The notes beneath the pieces were generated by a model that saw only the letters and a program-made list of their open reading frames with translations, was not told the DNA's origin and searched no databases. Below, one piece after another: positions 58,720 through 64,000 of a stretch of DNA of 64,000 nucleotides; the first letter of the stretch is position 1; every line of letters begins with the position of its first letter. The stretch comes from Clavaria fumosa (Eukaryota; Basidiomycota; Agaricomycetes; Agaricales; Clavariaceae). The DNA is taken from assembly GCA_951802425.1 (NCBI GenBank), contig OX637798.1:2046001-2110000 (forward strand), read 5' to 3'. A program made the translations under genes and the position numbers.

Positions 58720-60208
58720 ATGTCTGCGTCGGCAAGAGCGCTGACAATGACCTCGCTCTTCAGCATTTGCGGTCGAAGGTGAACTAGCTGGTCGTTTATC
58801 GCCTGCAGCTCGTGCTCAGCTTTTTTGTTGTTGTTGGTTACAGAATACAAACCGCAGGTGTCGTTGGCCGTCGCAGCACTCTTACAGGTGCGCTCTGGCT
58901 CGTGCATCTCATGCCAGTCTCTCAAAAATGCACTAGTACAGCGCCCTGCCATCGTGCTACCCCAATCTCTGCGGTCGTCGGTGCTCGTCAGGCAATTTTC
59001 GATATGGCCGTGGCCAACATCTGCCACAGCTACACCCCAAACTGAAGGCATAGACCTACAAAATGAACCGATTGTACCTGATAAACCCACCACTCTTTCA
59101 AACCCTGAGGGCGCACCAGAACCAAACCTGGTTGCACCAGACGCCTCTGCTCTAGAGGGCCCAACCCTGCTTTCGGATATTGCTGACTCGGTCACGTCCA
59201 GTGTCCCCGCTGCGATGCAGTACGGCGACCTCGCAGCGCTCGGACTCACGAGCTGGACGCCCGCCGGGCTTGTGCGCTGGGGGCTGGAAGCACTGCACGT
59301 CTCGACGGGCATGCCCTGGTTCTACACCATCGTCGTGTCGTCGGTCCTCGTCCGCCTCGTCATCGCGCCGCTCAACGTCATCAGCACGCGGGACACCGCG
59401 CGGCTCGCGCCGTACCAGCCGCAGTTGACGGCCCTTGCACAGAAGATGCGCGAGGCGGCAGCGGTCAAGGACATCACGGGCATACAGCGTGCGCGCCAGG
59501 CGCAACAGGCATTGCTCAAGGCGGCTCATGTGAAGCCGCTCAGAATGACCCTCGCTGGGCTGGGTGGGATATTCCTGCAGATACCCTTGTCATTTGGGAT
59601 GTTCTTTGGGGTCAAAACGATGTGTGAATTGCCGGTGGAGCAGTTGAAGTATAGCGGCCACTGGCTGATACCAGATCTTACCGTGCCGGATCCGACGTAT
59701 ATGCTGCCTTTGGCCTGTGCCGTTCTCATCAGTCTCCAGACCAAGGTCAGTGTTGCGCGTATCTTGAGTCGTATTTGATGCTGAGGTGACGCGCAGTTGG
59801 TACTTCCTGACATGATGGCCAACGGAAATATGACGCTCGTTCATGGCATGAATGTGCTTCGTGTTGCTGTGTTTCCCCTGTCATTTTTCATGGTTGGGCT
59901 CCCGTCGGTACGACTGTTTGTCCCTCGTGTTTGTGTTACAATTAACGTGTGTCCAGGGGGTTCTGGTATCCATCATCGCCTCGGTCGTCAGCTACTGCGC
60001 ACAAATAGCCTTCCTTCGTGTCCCTGCTGTCAGACGCTCTCTGGATCTTCCCGCTTTGGATCCATCCATGCGCACCCCTCCGACGTTCATGCAGACAATC
60101 AAGTACATAAATACTTCTCTCACGCAAAACAGTAGTACAGTGAACCCGCCAGGGTTGAATCAACGACGACGGCCAGCATTGAACCAACGACGTCGACTAA
60201 AAAGATAG
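58720..60208 (+). CDS. OXA1: mitochondrial inner-membrane insertase OXA1
   Basis: Inserts mitochondrially made proteins into the inner membrane (YidC/Oxa1/Alb3 family). The main exon reads from the ttacag acceptor at 58848. The N-terminal ~60 residues are basic and Ser-rich (targeting sequence). After an acidic linker come GLVRWGLEALHVSTGMPWFY, TIVVSSVLVRLVIAPLNVIS, the charged loop (QKMREAAAVKDITGIQRARQ), GGIFLQIPLSFGMFFGVKTM, WLIPDLTVPDPTYMLPL, MTLVHGMNVLRVAVFPLSFF and VSIIASVVSYCAQIAFLRVP. It ends in the usual basic tail (NQRRRPALNQRRRLKR). The first exon is proposed at 58720 (MSASARALTM...), because no in-frame ATG precedes the domain in the main exon. Two introns fall near 59745-59796 and 59908-59956. 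Confidence 0.92.
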
Positions 60209-60366
60209 ATATTGTGATACTGTAATACAATTTACCTACAGTATCGTTGACGCGGGAGCATGCGAGTTGATCCATGTTTGCCCCGCCTACGCATGCTTGG
60301 GCGCTGGAAACTGCCAGACTCTTGAGACTGTACATGTCGTGCTGACCATCGTTGCCCCCTCATCAC

Positions 60367-62827
60367 ATGGCCACAGAGCTAGGAACTGTCACTGCTGCAG
60401 CGTTAGCATCAGCTACGCCCTCAGGAAGACCAATTGCAGAAGAAGAGGAGTTCTATTCGTCATGGAGCCTTTTCCTCGTCTGCTTGCTGCTCATACTCTC
60501 GTTGTGGACAAGCTATTATCTCCAAATAAAGAGGATACGTGCGCTGCATGAGACAGTCGTATCCATCTGTGCAGGGATGTTTGTTGGGCTCGTGGTGCGA
60601 CTGGCACCTGGCACAATGATTCGGGAAATGTTGGTGAGTACAGCTGGCCGGCGTCTGCAACTCAATGCATCTGTCTCCTCTGTTCAATCCCAGAAGCTGC
60701 GCTTGTATATGCTGCTACTCGTACTGATCAATATGGTTACCAGACATTCAAGCATACGCTCTTCTTTAATCTGCTGCTTCCACCCATTATTCTCAGCTCA
60801 GGTTACGAACTCAAACAGGCGAGTGCGCTTTTCTTCTTTTAATCGTTTGTGCTGACTCGTGGCGGCAGGAAAATTTCTTCCGAAATTTCGGGTCCATACT
60901 GACATTCGCATTCCTCGGCACATTCATCTCTGCCATCGGTGTAGGGTGAGTCATTCCGTAGCGCCATCGTCCTGAGATAATTTATCACTTGCAGAACAGA
61001 CTTCTCGTGTTTGTCTATTCCGTCCTGGGGATAGAGGGTCTCAACATTGGGTTGCTAGAATGTCTCGCTTTCGGGGCGACGTTGTCTGCGACGGACCCCG
61101 TGACGATCCTCGCTATCTTCAACCAGTACAAGGTCGACCCAAAACTGTATACTATCATCTTCGGCGAGAGTCTGCTTAATGATGCTGTCAGCATTGTCAT
61201 GTATGAGTGAGTATGGGACACTCATATTACCGCTCTTGAGCCCAATTCACTTTTGATGTTTAGGACGTTATCACAATTCCATGGGACTGAGATATACATT
61301 TCCTCCATCTTTCACTGGATTGGCGTCTTCTTTTTGTCCTTCACCGTATCTTTGGCTCTTGGCATTGCATTCGGGCTGGTCATGTCTCTTATCTTGAAGC
61401 ACTCTTACCTCAGCAATTACCCTTCGATTGAGACGTGTTTGGTTGCTCTCTCGGCCTACACCTGTTACTTCTTCTCGAATGGAATGTCCATGTCAGGCAT
61501 CGTGTCCCTCCTATTCTGCGGCATCACTTTGAAGCACTACGCGTATCACACCATGTCCCGAAGGACACAACGCGCCACGAAATACATCTTTTCCGTTCTC
61601 TCACAGCTTTCAGAGAATTTCATCTTCATCTACCTCGGATTGTCACTATTCACGAGCCCGCCAAGTTCAGAGAAGGTCACGAATTACGTCAAGCCACTCT
61701 TCATCGCCATCACGATGGTCGCTGTCGTCTTCACACGCTATGCCGCCGTCTTTCCCTTGTCTGAGGCGATCAACTTCTTCTACAGGCACGCCCGCGGCCA
61801 GCGGAACGAAGAGCTCCCGCATTCATACCAGATGATGCTCTTCTGGGCCGGTCTGCGCGGCGCCGTCGGTGTCGCTCTGGCTGCGGGCTTCAAAGGGCCC
61901 AACGCGCAGACGCTCCGGACGACCGTGCTCATCGTCGTCGTGCTCACTGTCATCCTCTTTGGCGGGACGTCGGCACGGATGCTCGAGATCCTCGGAATCC
62001 GCACTGGGGTCGAGGACGAGGACGCGTCCAGCAGCGAGGAGGAGGACGGCGGCCGTCTTCTCGGCGGCGAGGGATGGAATCACCGAAGCACGCGCCTAAG
62101 CGGACTTGGGCGATGGCGACCCTACTTTGACAACGAGCCGTCGTACCTGACGCCCAGGAGACAGACGTTCCCACGCGGCGACCCTGCGCGGGTTGGCACG
62201 CACTACGCGTCGTACAACCATCAGCACGGGCATGCGCAGATGATAAACCCGGGCGCGCTGTTCTCTGCCGCATCGTCGGAGTCATACGAGTCGGACGGGG
62301 AAGAAGTACTACCGATGGCGCCGACGACGTCCGCTGGTGGTGTTAGTCGTGGGAACGGCGGCGAGGAGGGCCAGGGGCGGACGGCGGATGGGGAGCTCGT
62401 TGGGGGTGAGGACGGCCGGTGGTTCCAGGCGCTTGACGAGCGGTATCTGCTGCCCATCTTCTCAAACGCGACAGCGAGCCGGACGTTCCACGCGCGTAAG
62501 GCGCGGCGGACTGCATCAGGCGCTGCGGCTGCGGCTGCTGCTGCTGCTGCCGCCGCGGATGTGGGGGCAGGGGATGTGGGAGAGAGGTTGGGGGACACCC
62601 CGATCGAGAGCGAAGATGAGGAAAGGGGCGCGGAGGTAGATTTAGGAGGGGCGCTGGGGCGAAACGGTGGTGAGCGCCGGGACGGGAATGCGGTCAGCGT
62701 CATGGGCCCTGCGCTGCCCCTCAGGACTGTAGAGAGCCGTATGGAGCGAGGATTTTCGAGTCCAAAACTGAGGGCGACTCCGCTTGATGGGCAGAGCAAC
62801 AGCAACAGCAGAGATAGGTTGTCGTAA
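60367..62827 (+). CDS. NHX1: endosomal Na+(K+)/H+ exchanger, NHX1/CPA1 type
   Basis: Cation/proton antiporter of late endosomes. ATG 60367 ([20 protein letters not shown]) leads to the first membrane helix ([17 protein letters not shown]). Motifs: [17 protein letters not shown] (amiloride-site region), [53 protein letters not shown] (ion-coordinating ND) and [18 protein letters not shown]. Further on come [28 protein letters not shown] and [20 protein letters not shown]. There are about 11-12 membrane helices. The hydrophilic C-terminal tail (from [13 protein letters not shown]) is ~270 residues with an Ala run and acidic stretches. The last exon (from 61262) is long; five exons in total, all introns short GT-AG. 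Starts 158 bp after OXA1 on the same strand. Confidence 0.94.
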
Positions 62828-63207
62828 TATTCATGCGCAGTTAGCTTCGGGCTGCCTAGTCTGCTATCTTATTTTTTCTCTCTTGTCCGTAAACATTGCA
62901 TATCAAAAATGAAGAGTCGCATTATTCATATTTGATCAGGATTACATCCAGGTCAAAGGTGATAACGATAGATACGGCTGATCAATGAGAACGAACAGAA
63001 GAAGCAACATCACAGAGATGGACGAGGAGGTATACCGCGTTGAAAGGTTGACGACTATCATGAGCGAGTAGCGATATATAGAAAAGTACGAAATCAGACA
63101 AGAGATGAAAGTGCCGAACGACGAAAAAGCATAGATTACGCACCATTACAAGGCGAGCGCTTGAGACAGAGCCATAAGCGGGATGAAAGGGGTGGGCGTT
63201 AGTTATA
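62828..63207. other. 3' region between convergent NHX1 and G-alpha genes
   Basis: No gene seen. It holds both 3' untranslated regions. A T-rich stretch (ttattttttctctcttg) follows the NHX1 stop. Confidence 0.5.
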
Positions 63208-64000
63208 TTACAGCACCTCTGCGTGGCGCAGATGGTGTCGCAGTATGATTTCTTCGACTGGAGAAAACAGGCAGTCAGTCACGAGTCCGCTGTAGACAGG
63301 GTGCGTGCGGAAGGGGAGGGGAAGTGGAGAGAGGCTTACTGGTGGAAAAAATGACCGTCGCAATTTCCGTATCTGTGCGCGCAGATACAATCAACGCGGA
63401 ATCAGCTAAATAGAAGGTCAATGCGCACGATGATTGAAGTAACGTGGAAGTAACGTGGAAGAAGGAGAATAGTCTGGGGGAGTGTTTCCGATGTCTCTCC
63501 CTGAAGTGATGCTGGAAGTTATGCGAAGGAAAAAATCGTCATGTCAGAAGAAAAGGGCGGAAGATAATAGGGCAAAAAGACAAAGAAGAAATGGAACGAA
63601 ACGAAACGAAAGACAAAACGAACACCTGGTCGCAGTAGGCTCGTTCTCCCGATCGCCAAAGCTGGGCAGGCTATCCCTAATGCGGATGCCGCAGCAGAGC
63701 TTCGAGTCGAGGATATCACACTTATTGAGGGGGAAGATGGTCTACGTGCGCGCGAGCAAGGGGCTCGTGCACACCACATTTCACAGCTGGTAGTTGTCCT
63801 CGAGCCGGTTCAAGCTCAGGTCCTCTCGTCGAAGCACGAGATGGGCGCGAGGAAGACGATCGCGTTCACGTCGTCGACGTAGGGGTATCATGCTGCGCGC
63901 TGTTGTTTTCTGGGAAAGTTGGTCAACGGGGCCTAGACACCCCCTCGTGTATCAATGGTACGCACGGATGACCTACTTATTTCGTACATGTGCCACTCTT
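63208..64000 (-). pseudogene. 3' part of a heterotrimeric G-protein alpha subunit gene, apparently broken
   Basis: Runs off the right edge. Reading on the minus strand from the edge: EWHMYE; after a likely intron QRAA then YPYVDDVNAIVFLAPISCFDE; then LNRLEDNYQL; then VCTSPLLART; then TIFPLNKCDILDSKL (NKxD guanine-binding motif); RDSLPSFGDREN; and after a long intron HVTS, DTEIATVIFS and EEIILRHHLRHAEVL with a stop at 63208. These are G-alpha landmarks in the right order. In-frame TGA codons stand where Trp is usual (QRAA_YPY and QL_K), TAG stands where another residue is expected (ART_TIF), the frame shifts between FDER and NRLED, and an 11-bp tandem duplication (acgttacttcc) shifts frame near 63440. 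So it is probably a pseudogene or a badly read sequence. Confidence 0.75.

Overview
The window looks like chromosomal DNA from a filamentous basidiomycete, probably an Agaricomycete. The genes are split by many short GT-AG introns (mostly 45-70 nt) and are closely packed. The mobile elements are of kinds usual in that class: a Tnp2-type CACTA element, a Ty3/gypsy chromovirus, hAT-type miniature elements, and an LTR element whose only protein has a Zn2Cys6-like cluster. I cannot name the species.

Left gene block (about 2-12.7 kb). In order: a small acidic/coiled-coil protein (-), the complex I LYR subunit NDUFA6 (+), a basic probably nuclear protein (+), RNA polymerase I subunit RPA49 (-), and the histone H3K36 methyltransferase SET2 (+). 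RPA49 and SET2 diverge from a 174-bp promoter region.

Mobile-element block (about 13.3-45.4 kb). This is a nested stack framed by inverted repeats. A 2.0-kb sequence (23694-25712) recurs almost unchanged in inverted orientation (32658-34536, continuing at 41826-41934 and 43857-43878). A more diverged, satellite-rich pair (13283-15037 / 43898-45438) lies outside it. The loop holds a 5.7-kb CACTA-like element with terminal inverted repeats, a 3-bp target duplication, a Tnp2 transposase gene and a convergent partner gene that carries one in-frame stop. The left side carries a hAT-type element (8-bp target duplication) that was itself hit by a 5.6-kb chromovirus with an intact polyprotein, plus a 221-bp relative. 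The right arm carries a 7.3-kb LTR element (1.3-kb LTRs, 5-bp duplication) without reverse transcriptase, and another hAT-type element (8-bp duplication) hit by a solo LTR of the same family. Removing the inserts and one target copy each gives 2010 bp against 2019 bp for the other arm, and the 9-bp difference is a visible tandem-repeat difference. The arms are almost free of CpG, the LTR element is very CpG-rich, and the solo LTR has lost many CpGs. This fits methylation-driven decay and gives relative ages.

Right gene block (about 45.9-64 kb). A GH47 alpha-mannosidase (-) comes first. Next is a tandem pair of genes for a single-pass membrane protein with a serine/threonine-rich ectodomain and a C-terminal PPxY motif. 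A ~480-bp antisense piece of SET2, introns included, sits exactly at the junction of the two copies, and ~820 bp of foreign sequence lies in the promoter of the second. Then follow a four-helix membrane protein, the proteasome deubiquitinase UBP6, a DUF202 membrane protein, the mitochondrial insertase OXA1, an endosomal Na+/H+ exchanger (NHX1 type), and at the edge a damaged G-protein alpha gene.

Most genes here are ordinary housekeeping genes. The unusual material is the nested palindromic block and the tandem duplication with the captured SET2 piece.
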